From the NCBI RefSeq assembly GCF_963678975.1, contig NC_089279.1, forward strand, positions 28,453,609 through 28,517,608: 64,000 nucleotides of DNA. The letters run 5' to 3'. Position 1 is the first letter of the stretch. Each line of letters opens with the position of its first letter. The translations under genes and the position numbers were made by a program. The notes under the pieces were generated by a model. It was not told the DNA's origin. It searched no databases and worked only from the letters and a program-made list of their open reading frames with translations. This document shows, piece after piece, positions 46,463-58,504 of the stretch. The stretch is from Dysidea avara (lineage: Eukaryota; Porifera; Demospongiae; Dictyoceratida; Dysideidae).

Positions 46463-47329
46463 TATATATATATATATCAAGACACACGGTAGTGTGTCGT
46501 GCGGCCCAAGAAGCCGGCGCGTAACACCCGTGAGTATATTGACAGGAAGAAAGAAAACGCAATTTTCGCACCTCCGTAGCTCTGTGCTTCCTTGATGAAA
46601 CAAGACGATTTTTGCTGTGGACATTCCCTCCAACTGCAGCACTCCACATTCCAAATTTGAGCGAAATCGCTTCGCGCGTTCCCGAGATATGCGACTTCAA
46701 AAATTGGCTCAGTTTCTTCGTTTTCTTCTTCTTCTTCTTCTTCTTCTTCTTCTTCTTCTTTTTCTTTTTCTTGTCGCACACTTACAAAAACTGCTATAAA
46801 ACGCGAACGCGTGATCCGATTGCCTTGAAATTTGGCACACAGAAGGGGGATATAAAGGCGCATCTCGGTACTAACTTTGGCTGGAATACGATAAACAGGC
46901 AAAGAGTTATGAGCAATTATTAACGAAAAATAACACCAATATGTTGTCACGCCTACAGGGTAAACCGCGTATGGGAAGAAGCTGAAAATCGGTGGGTGAA
47001 TAGGTTAACTATTGAACCTCAAACCTTTTGTGGTTTAAAAGAAATCGAGCTAAAAACCAAGAAGATACAACGAAAAAACCAACAGTGTGTAACAATTACG
47101 CAATCGAGACCAGCTAATAAAAAAACGACTGCTTGCCACGCCTACCAGATAAACCGCTTAGGGTAATGCTTTGAAAATCGTTGTACAGATGGAGTAATCA
47201 TCTTAGAAAGGCTCATCAATGGTGTAGAAGAATCAGACTTAAAGCCACGGAGTTATAACACGAAATCCAACTTGGTGCGGCAAGTGCGAGATCGAGATAC
47301 TCTAATAGAGCAGTCATCCTAATAGAGCA

Positions 47330-49515
47330 GTCACCCTGAAGAGAATTCAAGAGATCAGCTAGAAATAAGAAACCTGTATAGAGATCAGCTACACACAAGT
47401 CACCCTGTAGAGAGATCAGCTAGAAGAAGTTACCTTGTAGGGAGTTCATGCAACTATGGAAAGAGATAGTTCAGCTAGAAAAAATCACCTTGTAAAGTTC
47501 AGCTACAAAGAAACCACCATGTAGAGAGTTGAGCTACTAACAAATCGCCCTGTGGAGAGATCAATAGAAGAAGTTACCTTGCAAAGAGTTCAGCTACAAA
47601 GAAACCATCATGTAGAGAGTTCAGCTACAAACAAATCTCCCTGTAGAGAGATTAGCTAGAAGAAGTTACCTTGTAGAGAGTTCAGCTACAAAGAAACCAT
47701 CATGTAGAGAGTTCAGCTACAAACAAATCTCCCTGTAGAGAGATCAGCTAGAAGAAGTTACCTTGTAGAGAGTTCGGTTTCAAACAAATCACACTGTAGA
47801 AAAATCAGCTAGAAGAGGTCACCTTGTAGAGAGTTCAGTTACAAAAAAACCACCATGTAGAGAGCTCAGCTACAAACTAGTGACCTTGTAGAGACATCAG
47901 CTAGAAGAAGGTACCTTGTAGAGAATTCAGCTACAAAGAAACCATTCTTTAAAGAGCTCAGCTGCAAACAAATCACCTGTAAAGAATTCAGCTACAAATA
48001 AATCACCCTGTAGAAAGATGAGCTAGAAAAAGTTACCTTGTAGAGAGTTCAGTTACAAAGAAACCACCATGTAGAGAATTCAGCTACAAACTAGTGACCC
48101 TGTAAAGACATCAGCTAGAAGAAGTTACCTTGAGAGAGTTCAGCTACAAAGAAACCATTATTTAAAGAGCTCAGCTGCAAACAAATCACGTATACAGAAT
48201 TCAGCTACAAACAAATCACCATGTAGAGAGATCAGCTAGAAGAAGTTAACTTGTAGAGAGTTCAGCTACAAAGAAACCATCATTTAGAAAGTTCAGCTTC
48301 AAACAAATCACCTGTAGAGAGTTCAGCTATACAAACAAATCTCCCTGTAGAGAGATCAGCTAGAAGAAGTTACCTTGTAGAGAGTGAAGCTACAAACAAA
48401 TCACCCTATTGAAAGATCAGCTAGAAGAAGTCAACTTGTAGAAAGTTCAGTTACAAAGAAACCACCATGTAGAGAGTTCAGCTACAAACTAGCCACCTTG
48501 TAGAGACATCAGCTAGAAAAGTTGCCTTGTAGAGAGTTCAGCTACAAAGAAACCATTCTGTAAAGAGCTCAGCTGCAAACAAATCACCTGTACAGAATTC
48601 AGCTACAAACAAATCACCCTGTAGAGAGATCAGCTAGAAGAAATTACCTTGTAGATAGTTCAGCTACAAACAAATCTCCCTGTAGAGAGATCAGCTAGAA
48701 GAAATTACCTTGTAGAGAGTTCAGCTACAAAGAAACCATTCTGTAAAGAGCTCAGCTGCAAATAAATCACCTGTACAGAATTCAGCTACAAACAAATCAC
48801 CCTGTAGAGAGATCAGCTAGAAGAAATTACCTTGTAGATAGTTCAGCTACAAACAAATCTCCCTGTAGAGAGATCAGCTAGAAGAAATTACCTTGTAGAG
48901 AGTTCAGCTACAAAGAAACCATTCTGTAAAGAGCTCAGCTGCAAATAAATCACCTGTACAGAATTCAGCTACAAACAAATCACCCTGTAGAGAGATCAGC
49001 TAGAAGATATTACCTTGTAGATAGTTCAGCTACAAACAAATCACCCTGTAGAAAGATCAGTTAGAAGAAGTTACCTTTTAGAGAGTTCAGCTACAAAGAA
49101 ACCATTTTGTAAAGAGCTCAGCTGCAAACAAATCACCTGTACAGAATTCAGCTACAAACAAATCACCCTGTAGAGAGATCAGCTAGAAGAAATTACCTTG
49201 TAGATAGTTCAGCTACAAACAAATCACGCTGTAGAAAGATCTGTCTGTTATTCAGTTAGAAGAAGTTACTTTGTAGAGAGTTCAGCTACAAAGAAACCAT
49301 TTTGTAAAGAGCTCAGCTGCAAACACATCGCCTGTACAGAATTCAGCTACGAACAAATCACCCTGTAGAGAGATCAGCTAGAAGAAGTTACCTTGTAGAT
49401 AGTTCAGCTACAAACAAATCTCCCTGTAGAGAGATCAGCTAGAAGAAATTGCCTTGTAGAGAGTTCAGCTACAAAGAAACCATCATGTGGAGAGTTCAGC
49501 TGCAAAGAAATCACC
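47330..49515. repeat. Minisatellite of copy B (about 2.2 kb)
   Basis: Same unit types as in copy A. Here a larger block (CATTCTGTAAAGAGCTCAGC through GATAGTTCAGCTACAAACAA) repeats several times between 48540 and 49400, so unit order differs from copy A while the flanks stay the same. Confidence 0.95.
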
Positions 49516-49790
49516 ACTGCCCAAATTTCAAGGCAATAGCTCTTTCCAATCTGAAGTTATCAATTGTCAAAGTTGGCAAATTGGATGTGTGTGGAAGGCC
49601 CCTTTTTGCAAATCCGGTCACATAATTATGTATTATATATATAATTTGTACATTTACTGATAAAATATTTAAAGTATATCTACTTCATCTTTACTTCTTC
49701 CTGTAGTAAAGAAAAAAAACATAGGTTAAAAAAGTCCCAAAGCTGGCCATAGGCCGGCTTTGGGGTATACAAATACAAAAAGAAATGAAA

Positions 49791-50109
49791 TCTAATCCAA
49801 AACAGCCAAGCTGTAAAAAAAGTGTGCGGCCCTCAGAAAGGCTATGGTGAAAAAAGATGTGAAATCCAAGGTGGCGGCCAAGAAATGGCTGTGATGGTAG
49901 GTTAATGGTAAAAATTTTAATAACGACAATTCAGGTGAATTTTTGTGCCGCTTCACAAAATTTACCTGAATTGTCATTATTAAAATTTTTACCATTAACC
50001 TACCATCACAGCCATTTCTTGGCCGCCACCTTGGATTTCACATCTTTTTTCACCATAGCCTTTCTGAGGGCCGCACACTTTTTTTACAGCTTGGCTGTTA
50101 TGGATTAGA
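49791..50109. mobile_element. Palindromic foldback element, copy B
   Basis: Arms TCTAATCCAAAACAGCCAAG and CTTGGCTGTTATGGATTAGA flank a short loop (GTGCCGCTTCAC). The outer edge runs into TATATATA. A spurious pair of mirrored open frames results from the palindrome. Confidence 0.92.
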
Positions 50110-50161
50110 TATATATAACTGGCCAGCATTTCTCTAGCAAATTTGGTTTCAATTGGATTAG

Positions 50162-50622
50162 CAATGGCGGATCCAGGATAGGGCATTTGGGGCAAATGCT
50201 CCCCCACCCTCTCCTTGTGGAGGAGCCAGCCCTACTTCTGATTAAAATAATAAACTTTATATCAGACAAAGACCAGTTGATAAAACTCAGGAATATGCAC
50301 CACTAGCATTTATTACTAATTTACCTGAAACCAAAGTCCTGTGAAATTGTCGCCCAGCACCTTCGTGTGTACTAAGTGCCTCTAAAAATAATTATCGTAT
50401 TGCTGTTGTTTAAGAGATTCAGAACCTTTTAAACAGCTTTTTAGATTTCACAACCATCTGCAAAGGCCAAAATGGCAAAAATCAATGGTGACATACTGCT
50501 AAGAAGTGATTATTTGTTACTTCAAAATGCAGCAACTAACAAGAGAATCTGTGGCTCTCTCCAACCACCTAAAACTTTGCTGTTTGTGCCCCTCCCCTTG
50601 CCAGGTCCTGAATCCGCCCCTG
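50162..50622. mobile_element. Miniature element, 5-bp TSD, CAATGGCGGATCC family (copy 2)
   Basis: Ends CAATGGCGGATCCAGGAT and CTGAATCCGCCCCTG. 5-bp duplication ATTAG at 50157-50161 and 50623-50627. It shares TCGTGTTGC-like and AACCATCTGCAAAGG text with 19067-19537. Confidence 0.88.
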
Positions 50623-50679
50623 ATTAGGGATCACAGAGCTACATAGGTGTGAAAATAGTATTTTCTTTGTTCCTGTTAA

Positions 50680-50735
50680 TATACTCACGCGCCGGCTTCT
50701 TGGGCTGCACTACAGACTACCGTGTGTCTTGATAA
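50680..50735 (-). repeat. Short inverted fragment of the composite element head
   Basis: Minus-strand reading ATCAAGACACACGGTAGTCT, then CAGCCCAAGAAGCCGGCGCG, then TGAGTATATTAACAGGAACA. It matches the first 75 bp of the composite head with a small internal deletion. Confidence 0.75.
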
Positions 50736-50782
50736 TCAAGGGCGCTGGAGTGTGTAGCCCATTGTGCTATAACTGTACTATA

Positions 50783-50943
50783 CAGTGGAACCTCAGTTAT
50801 CCGGACCCCACTTATTCGAATTCTCTATTAATGGAGCTATCTATGGAAATGACAGCTCTATTAGAGTAGTGACTGTTCTATTAGGATAGTTGATCATTCT
50901 AATATTTAAAAAAAAATTCGTTTGGATAGCTGAAATTCCGCTG
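50783..50943. mobile_element. Pogo/Tigger-like miniature element, TA target site
   Basis: Left end CAGTGGAACCTCAGTTATCC, right end AGCTGAAATTCCGCTG, flanked by TA. The dispersed CTCTATTAGAGTAGTGACTG word lies inside at 50860-50880. Confidence 0.6.
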
Positions 50944-50954
50944 TATTCTTATAT

Positions 50955-51197
50955 GTGACCCAATTTTAGAAAATCACTCTTATTGTCACATTTGACAACT
51001 CTAATATTTATGACCAAAATTAAGTATTAATCTAGCTTTACAATTGTTACATTTGTTAGTCAGTCAGTGAATTAATACAAATTCTGAGAAATAATTTAAC
51101 AGGTGCCAAACTGTCCTAACAGTAACACAGTGAATTGTAAATTTCAATTTATTTCATGCTTGACATTAAGACTGATTTTCCAAAATCAGGTCACATT
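50955..51197. mobile_element. TGTGACC-ended miniature element, diverged
   Basis: Ends TGTGACCCAATTTTAGAAAA and TTTTCCAAAATCAGGTCACA are inverted repeats. Length is near 243 bp, similar to the 251-bp family, with a different interior. Left flank is TA. Confidence 0.65.
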
Positions 51198-52375
51198 TAG
51201 CTAGCATACTCTACTACGTATATTAGGGATCATGAAACATTGGGCTTTTCCAGGCAAATTTATTACCCTAAAACCAGCCTCAGTTTCCCTTCATGATAGC
51301 TTGGCAGCATTGGTTAGGCACAACCAAGCTCAACAATGTTTTCAGACCAACCCCAAACCATTCCAAAAAGTTTCTGTGGAATTTAAAAAAAAATTCCAGA
51401 AGTTTATGCTGACTGACTGACTGACTGACTGACTAACTGATGTCTCCAGCTAAACACAACTCGACAATGGATAAGGCTACAGGCTTTCTTCACTGTTCAA
51501 CGTCACTTTGTCCCGAGATGTGTCTTTTCGCCAATCGCAGTAGGTACAATACACGCATCACGAAATTGCCTTTGTCCTCCTTTGTGTTTCAATTCTTTTT
51601 GCTGACAATTCAATGCAAGATGTCGATTTGCAATAGCGCAATGTAGCTTCCCTGTGGCTGTGTTTGCTATTATGCTTAACATCCGTATTTTCTGTAATGA
51701 CTGAATTGATTGCAGAGATGCTTTTCATACTGTTCTTTGTTTGTAATGCTGTGTAACAGGCAGAGCATAGCTGAAAACAAAGCATAATGGCCATCTCCCT
51801 TTCCAATACATAATTGATTGTTGGGATGCATGTTCTCAAGCAATTTTTAAAGTTACTGTTTGTGAAGATGTCTTATTGGACTTTTTGTAGTTTCTTTGAG
51901 TGAAACAAACCCTTTGAACAGAAGGCTTGTAGAGTCTTATTTAGTCACAGTGTGATTAGTATACCTCCTCATGAGTTATGAAATGTGACCGGGCTTTTGA
52001 AAACAGGTTAGGTGGCACAAAATGTATTGTAACAAATTAAAGTGAACATGCCTCGGTGTGGGCGTAGAATTTAAACCTACAGTACCACACTACATCTAAC
52101 ATGCATTAGGAATAAAACTAGCACAAACTAACCTGGAACCTGTCTGTGGTTCATCATAATTGTATCTTCATAAACTGAAAGTGGCATGCTTGTTGGCTTA
52201 TGATAGGAACCAATGTTGTATAATTCACAAAATCAATGATGTTCATACTAACTGACTGCATAATGTGTAAACTAGTAGGACTTCGCCTGGTATTTTTAAT
52301 GCCATATGCTTGGGGTTATTTGTCATAATTATGTTATTAAAAATAAACAAAGAAGTTGAGAAGGAAAAATTGGGA
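51198..52375. other. Intergenic stretch, no gene recognised
   Basis: Short open frames (51232-51420 plus, 51440-51646 plus, 51558-51839 minus) show no recognised motif. A short (GACT)n run, TGACTGACTGACTGACTGAC, lies at 51411-51432. One TGTGACCGGGCTTTTGAAAA end is at 51986. Confidence 0.45.
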
Positions 52376-52611
52376 ATTTTAGGTTGGATTAAGGATCAAA
52401 GGAAAAGAGTAGCAAAACGAGGGAATAGCTAAAAAGTGGTGAAAACTAGGAAGGTTGCCTATACCTGCAGATATACTAGTGGACATTACACTAAATTAGG
52501 GATGTAATGTCCACTCCACTAGTATATCTACGTATAGGCAAACCTCCTTGTTTCACCACTTTTTAGCTATTCCCTTGTTTCACTACTTATTTCTTTAATC
52601 CAACTTAAAAT
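52376..52611. mobile_element. Palindromic foldback element, second family
   Basis: Arms from ATTTTAGGTTGGATTAA to TTTAATCCAACTTAAAAT, carrying GAATAGCTAAAAAGTGGTGA and GGACATTACA / TGTAATGTCC around a short loop. Distinct from the AATCCAAAACAGC family. A degraded relative may be in the MROH1 intron near 2315. Confidence 0.75.
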
Positions 52612-53974
52612 ACAGTAAAAACTTTAGTGGTAAAAAAGTTTGGCAAAAACCCACTATAAAAATTGGCAGAAAATTTTGGCAAATGGGGACTCCACCTTAA
52701 TTCCTCTTAATTTATGTGTTATCTGATTGAACAATAGGTTGTTGAGGGACGTGTAAGTGTGCTATCTACGTATATATAAACATACCATGTGCAAGTGTTA
52801 TTCGATGGTTATGAATGTTGAGTGCAATGTGTAGTTGTTAATACAGTGAATTCAGGCTCTAGCAGTGCAGGCTATCATGCATACCAAAGCATTCGGTTGA
52901 ATCCCTCACAGGGTGATGAACTGTGTCTTCTTTCTTATCTCTTGGTAGTGGTTTAATATATTGCAGGACTGATTTCAATGACGTAACATGGTCTTGCTAT
53001 ATCTGCTCATGTAATTGCTAAAAAATTGGCAAAAAAAGCTTGGTGATTGAAATGCTATTCACCAAATTCACCTGAGATTTTACTATACAGCACTTGTATA
53101 TATTAATAGTAATAATTATTAATACATCAGAATTGTGATACCCTAATAGAGCAGCCACTTTAATGCAATGGTGAAACAAAACCTTAGTAGTACTAGTATT
53201 CTAACAAATGACACTCTCAGATTCACTATCAAATTTTCTGAGGAGCATACCCCATCCCAGACCCCTCATGCTTTGCCATCATGCTAGTGCATGTGCTTAG
53301 CACAATGCTCTCGATAAGAATTAGTAATCGACAGGACAGAATGTACTGATGAAAACAAAAATTGTCCTGACAACTTAATAGTTATACATTGCATAGACAC
53401 AGGAGGCCTATAGCACTGCTTTTAGTGGGCATTCTCTGATGCAAGACACTCTGGCAGTAGGCATGTAGACATCTTTATATATGCTAAGGAAGTGCTTTAT
53501 GAGGTTTCTGTAAAGCAAGGATGGGCTGGCATTGATATATTTGTGGTCACTCCCTTGGATGGCTTGAATGTTTTATCTCCTAGCAGCCAAGTGACAGTTA
53601 TTTTAAACTGTCAATCAAATATGCACACCCTGGGCTTGGGCTCGTTTGATAGGACATTATGTTCTGCCAGTGTGTGATGACAAATTTAGACATATCAATA
53701 TTTCCTTTGAAAGTATCTTGATTATCTAACATATCTAGATAATTGAAACAAATATTGATTTTAGTTAGCTGCCAAAAATGTAACCAGTAAAGTACAATTT
53801 GAAAGTATCAAGAAGTGGAAAATGTTAGTTTTACCACTGTGCCAAAGTGGTGGGAGACTTGGAGGTGGCTACACCATCAGATATTCTTTGGTATACAAGA
53901 AATTTATGGAAGTTTATTATTATCTAGATGAATAAACTTGACATCCTTAAGACTTACAATATCCTGATAATCGA
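52612..53974. other. Intergenic stretch, no gene recognised
   Basis: No supported gene. A tRNA-like segment CATTCGGTTGAATCCCTC is near 52889, and the dispersed word CCCTAATAGAGCAGCCACTT at 53141. The 61-residue open frame at 53492-53677 shows no known motif. Confidence 0.4.
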
Positions 53975-54223
53975 ATATATATCAAGACACATGGTAGTGT
54001 GTTATGCGGCCAAAGAAGCCTGCGCGTAACACCCATGAGTATATTGACAGGAAGAAAGAAAATGCAATTTTCGCACCTCCGTAGCTCTGTGCTGCCTTGA
54101 TGAAACAAGACGATTTTTGCTGTGGACACTCCCTCCTCCTTCCGCACTCCACATTCCAAATTTGAGCGAAATCGCTTCAAGTGTTCCCGAGATATGCGAC
54201 TTCAAAAATTGGCTTAGTTTCTT

Positions 54224-55471
54224 CTTATAAAACAATAAAGAATCAAATAAAATGAGACGTCACTGGAGTAATAATGACATTAAAATACATGCTATACAAA
54301 ATTCTAACTAGCTTAACTACCAAACTAAGTACTTTAACTACAAAACTAGCTGCCTTAACTACAAAACAACCTTAATTAATACCTTAGTTCAACAAGTCTA
54401 TGCCATCTTCTGGGCATAAGCCATAATGCCTCAGGGTCATTTTGGCATTATATCGCCAGAGAGTAACTGACAAGCGCTGAAGCAATTGTTTCCTTGCTAA
54501 CTGTCTGGGAATACCACTTTTAACAGTGGTATGGTCGGCAATCGTGGACAAGGTTGATAAAGCAAAGGGTGTCCAAACACCAAACGACTCGCAAACCAGG
54601 GAAAAAAATTCACCACCATGGTTGTTAACAGTTTCCAAATAATGGTCATCCTTAGCCTCCTCACCGGCAGCAGCAGCTACCTCAGCCTTAGATGCAGCAG
54701 CAGAAATAAAGGAAGGCTGAGTTGTGCACCTGACAGAGAGGTCAAAGTAAGCAGGATGGCCTAGAGTAAAATCAGGATGGTAAATGTCCCCAGGACAAGA
54801 TTGATCAGAGGCAATGCTTTGCTCACGGAGAACACCAGGGTGATCTTGCAGTAGAGCATGATGTACTATAGAAACAAGAGCATCATGGCGTTGGATACGT
54901 AGTGGGCCATGAGAGCAAAAGAAGATGGTCACCAAACTGATTTATGACAGACAAACATGTACAAAGTGGTAACAATGGGAAAAGAGGAACACCCAACCAT
55001 AAACGGACAGCGATAACAAACTCATGTGGAGAAAAGGCCAAACCCAATGTTGGTTGAGGGATGGCCTTCAGCCAGCCACTGCTGACACCAGAGGAGTAAG
55101 CAACAGCACGTAAACGAGCCTGGTCATGGATTGTGGAGGTGTTGAAAATGCTTGCAAATAATTGATCATCAACGGAAGCCTGTAAGTCATTTTGGGAAGA
55201 TATAAAGTTAGAAGGCAAGATGGATAGACTTTGGAAATAGGAGATAGCACAATTTTCACCTGGAAAAAAGGAAGTCACATCAAAATTTGGTGCTAAACGG
55301 GACACCAAAATCCGGGCTGAGTTACGGTAGGAACCCAAAAGGCTGGATGTGAAGAGCGTTGGGACTCACGCAAACCCAAGCCTCCTAACCGGAATGGCAA
55401 AGTAGCTTGAGATCAAGCATTATCAGAGATGCTACAGCACAAAATTCTACTAAGACAGTTGCGTAGCTTAG
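54224..55471 (-). mobile_element. 5'-truncated non-LTR retrotransposon with restriction-like endonuclease domain
   Basis: A direct repeat GCTTAGTTTCTTC (13 bp) stands on both sides of the insertion (about 54211-54223 and 55459-55471). The minus-strand 3' end is a short A/T tail (ATTCTTTATTGTTTTATAA). Only the last part of the ORF remains. A target duplication of this length and an AT-rich tail suit target-primed reverse transcription. Confidence 0.7.
54384..55425 (-). pseudogene. Broken retrotransposon ORF, endonuclease-containing C-terminus
   Basis: Three frames in series: LPFRLGGLGLRESQR (near 55420), then a frame from about 55338 to 54883 including LWLGVPLF and CTCL...GDHLL, then a frame from 54935 to 54384 with CSHGPLRIQRHDAL, PGDIYHPDF, HPAYFDLSV and a helical end. 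The order LGGLGLR, C-C-H, RHD, PD...D-V is what I recall of the region after the reverse transcriptase in non-LTR elements with a restriction-like (PD-D/E-XK) nuclease. At least two single-base shifts break it, one between GDHLL and CSHGP. It is therefore a dead copy. The protein family is inferred from motifs only. Confidence 0.6.
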
Positions 55472-56069
55472 TTTCTTCGTTTTTTTTTTCTTCTTATTTT
55501 TCTTCCTCTTTTCGCACACTTACAAAAACTGCTATAAAACGCGAACGCTATATCCGATTGCCTTGAAATTTGGCACACAGAAGAGGGGTTTAAAGGCGCA
55601 TCTTTGTACCAACTTTGGCTAGGATACGATAAACAGGCAAAGAGTTATGAGCGATTATTCACGAACAATAACACCAATATGTTGTCACGCCTACAGGGTA
55701 AACCGCGTATGGGAAGAAGCTGAAAATCGGTGGGTGAGTAGGTTAACTATTCAACCTCAAACCTTTTGTGGTTTGAAAGAAATCGAGCTTAAAACCAGGA
55801 AGATACAATGAAAAAACCAACAGTGTGTAACAATTACGCAATCGAGATTAGCTATTAAAAAACGACTGCTTGCCACACCTACCAGATAAACCGCTTGGGG
55901 TAATGCTTTGAAAATCACTCTACAGATGGGGTAATCATCTTAGAAAGGCTCTTCAATGGTGTAGAAGAATCAGACTTAAAGCCACGGAGTTATAACACGA
56001 AATCCAACTTGGTGCAGCAAGTGCGAGATCGAGATACTCTAATAGAGCAGTCATCCTAATAGAGCAGTC

Positions 56070-57990
56070 ACCCTGAAGAGAATTCAAGAGATCAGCTAGA
56101 AACAAGTCACCCTGTAGAGAGATCAGCTACAAACAATTCACCCTGTAGAGAGATCAGCCAGAAAAAAATTACCTTATAGGGAGTTCATGCAACTATGGAA
56201 AGGGATAGTTCAGCTAGAAGAAATCACCTTGTAGAGTTCAGCTACAAAGAAACTACCATGTAGAGAGTTCAACTACTAACAAATTGCCCTGTAGAGAGAT
56301 CAATAGAAGAAGTTACCTTGTAGAGAGTTCAGCTACAAAGAAACCATCATGTAGAGAGTTTAGCTGCAAACAAATCACCTGTAGAGATTTCAGCTACAAA
56401 CAAATCTCCCTGTAGAGAGGTCAGCTAGAAGAAGTTTCCTTGTAGAGAGCTCAGCTACAAACAAATCACCCTATAGAAAGATCAGCTAGAAGAAGTCACC
56501 TTGTAGAGAGTTCAGTTACAAAGAAACCACCATATAGAGAGTTCAGCTACAAACTAGTGACCTTGTAGAGACATCATTTACCTTGTAGAGAGTTCTGCTA
56601 CAAAGAAACCATCATGTAGAGGGTTCAGCTGCAAACAAATCACCTGTAGAGAGTTCAGCTACAAACAAATCTCCCTGTAGAGAATTCAGCTAGAAGAAAT
56701 TTCCTTGTAGAGAGTTCAGCTACAAACAAATTACCCTGTAGAAAGATCAGCTAGAAGAAGTTACGTTGTGGAGAGTTCAATTACACAAAAACAATCATGT
56801 AGAGAGTTCAGCTGCAAACAAATCACCTGTAGAGAGTTCAGCTACAAACAAATCTCCCTGTAGAGAGATCAGCTAGAAGAAATTTCCTTGTAGAGGGTTC
56901 ATCTACAAACAAATCACGTTGTAGAAAGATCAGCTAGAAGGAGTCACCTTGTAGAGAGTTCAGTTACAAAGAAATCATCATGTAGAGAGTTCAGCTACAA
57001 ACTAGTGATCTTGTAGAGACATCAGCTAAAAGAAATTACCTTGTAGAGAGTTCAGCTACAAAGAAACCATCATGTAGAGAATTCAGCTAGAAACGAATCA
57101 CCCTCTAGAAAGATTAGCTAGAAGAAGTCACCTTGTAGAGAGTTCAGTTACAAAGAAACCATCATGTAGAGAGTTCAGCTGCAAACAAATCTCCCTGTAG
57201 AAAGATCAGCTAGAAGAAGTCACGTTGTAGAGATTTCAGCTACAAAGAACCATCATGTATAGTTCAGCTGCAAACAAATCACCTGTAGAGAGTTCAGCTA
57301 CAAACAAGTCTCCCTGTGGAAAATCAGCTAGAAGAAGTTACCTTGTAGAGAGTTCAGCTACAAAGAACCATCATGTAGAGAGTTCAGCTGCAAACAAATC
57401 ACCTGTAAAGAGTTAAGCTACAAACAAATCTCCCTGTAGAGAGATCAGCTAGAAGAAGTTATCTTGTGGAGAGTTCAGCTACAAAGAAACCATCATGTAG
57501 AGAGTTCAGCTGCAAAGAAATCACCTGTAGAGAGTTCAGCTACAAAAAATTCACCCTATAGAGAGATCAGCTAGAAGAAATTACCTTGTAGAGTGTTCAG
57601 TTACAAAGAAACCACCATGTAGAGAGTTCAGCTTCAAAGAAATCACCCTGTAGAAAATTCAGCCACAAACAAATTGCCCTGTAGAAAGATTAGTTAGAAG
57701 AAGTTACCTTGTAGAGAGTTCAGCTACAAAGAAACCATTCTGTAAAGAGCTCAGCTGCAAACAAATCACCTGCACAGAATTCAGCTACAAGCAAATCACC
57801 CTGTAGAGAGATCAGCTAGAAGAAGTTACCTTGTAGATAGTTCAGCTACAAACAAATCACCCTGTAGAAAGATCAGCTAGAAGAAGTTACCTTGTAGATT
57901 GTTCAGCTACTAACAAGTCACCCTGTAGAGAGGGCAGCAAGAAGAAGTCACCTTGTAGAGTGTTCAGTCACAAAGAAACCACCCTGGAGA
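56070..57990. repeat. Minisatellite of copy C (about 1.9 kb)
   Basis: Same GTAGAGAGTTCAGCTACAAA and GTAGAGAGATCAGCTAGAAG units as copies A and B, in a different order and with more single changes. The array ends near CCACCCTGGAGAGTTCTGTA, without the AAATTTCAAGGCAATAG part of the tail seen in A and B. Confidence 0.95.
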
Positions 57991-58176
57991 GTTCTGTAAT
58001 AAATATATGTATTATATATATAATTTGTACATTTACTGATAAAATCTGAAATATTTAAAGTACATCTGCTTCATCTTTTCTTCTTCCTGTGGTAAAGAAA
58101 AAAAAGACTGGTTAAAAAAGTCCTAAAGCCGGCCATAGGCCGGCTTTGTGGTATACAAATACAAAAAGAAATGAAA

Positions 58177-58504
58177 TCTAATCTAAAACAGCCAAGCTGT
58201 AAAAAAACAGTGCAGCCCTCAAACAGGTTATGGTGAAAAAAGATGTGAAATCCAAGGTGGCGGCCAAGAAATGGCTGTGATGGTAGGTTAATGGTAAAAA
58301 TTTTAATAACAGCAATTTAGGTGAATTTTTTGCCAAGACCAAGTGGCACAAAAATTCACCTGAATTGTCGTTATTAAAATTTTTACCATTAACCTACCAT
58401 CACAGCCATTTCTTGGACGCCACCTTGGATTTCACATCTTTTTTCACCATAGCCTTTTTGAGGGCTGCACTGTTTTTTTTACAGCTTGGCTGTTTTGGAT
58501 TAGA
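58177..58504. mobile_element. Palindromic foldback element, copy C
   Basis: Arms begin TCTAATCTAAAACAGCCAAG and end CTTGGCTGTTTTGGATTAGA, with the CCTACCATCACAGCC segment and a slightly longer loop (GCCAAGACCAAGTGGC) that itself pairs. Outer edge again (TA)n. Confidence 0.92.

Larger units (their letters stand above)
46470..50109 (+). mobile_element. Composite minisatellite element, copy B
   Basis: Same order and orientation as copy A: head from 46477, (TTC)n at about 46722-46772, junction word at 47297, minisatellite 47330-49515, tail 49515-49790, palindrome 49791-50109. The head is nearly identical to that of copy A, so the two are a recent tandem pair sharing a (TA)n junction at 46461-46476. 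Non-coding. Confidence 0.88.
53975..58504 (+). mobile_element. Composite minisatellite element, copy C, interrupted
   Basis: Head from 53982 (TCAAGACACATGGTAGTG), broken at 54223 by a retrotransposon and resuming near 55472; junction word at 56031; minisatellite 56070-57990; tail 58000-58176; palindrome 58177-58504. The head is somewhat more diverged from A and B than those are from each other. Confidence 0.85.

Noticed and set aside
46458..46950. Lys-rich, Glu-rich and Phe-rich frames in the composite head
   Set aside because: They read through the (TTC)n tract on either strand; the corresponding frames are not preserved in copy C.
49792..50108. Two nearly identical 67-residue frames on opposite strands
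   Set aside because: They are the two arms of one perfect palindrome and therefore mirror each other automatically.
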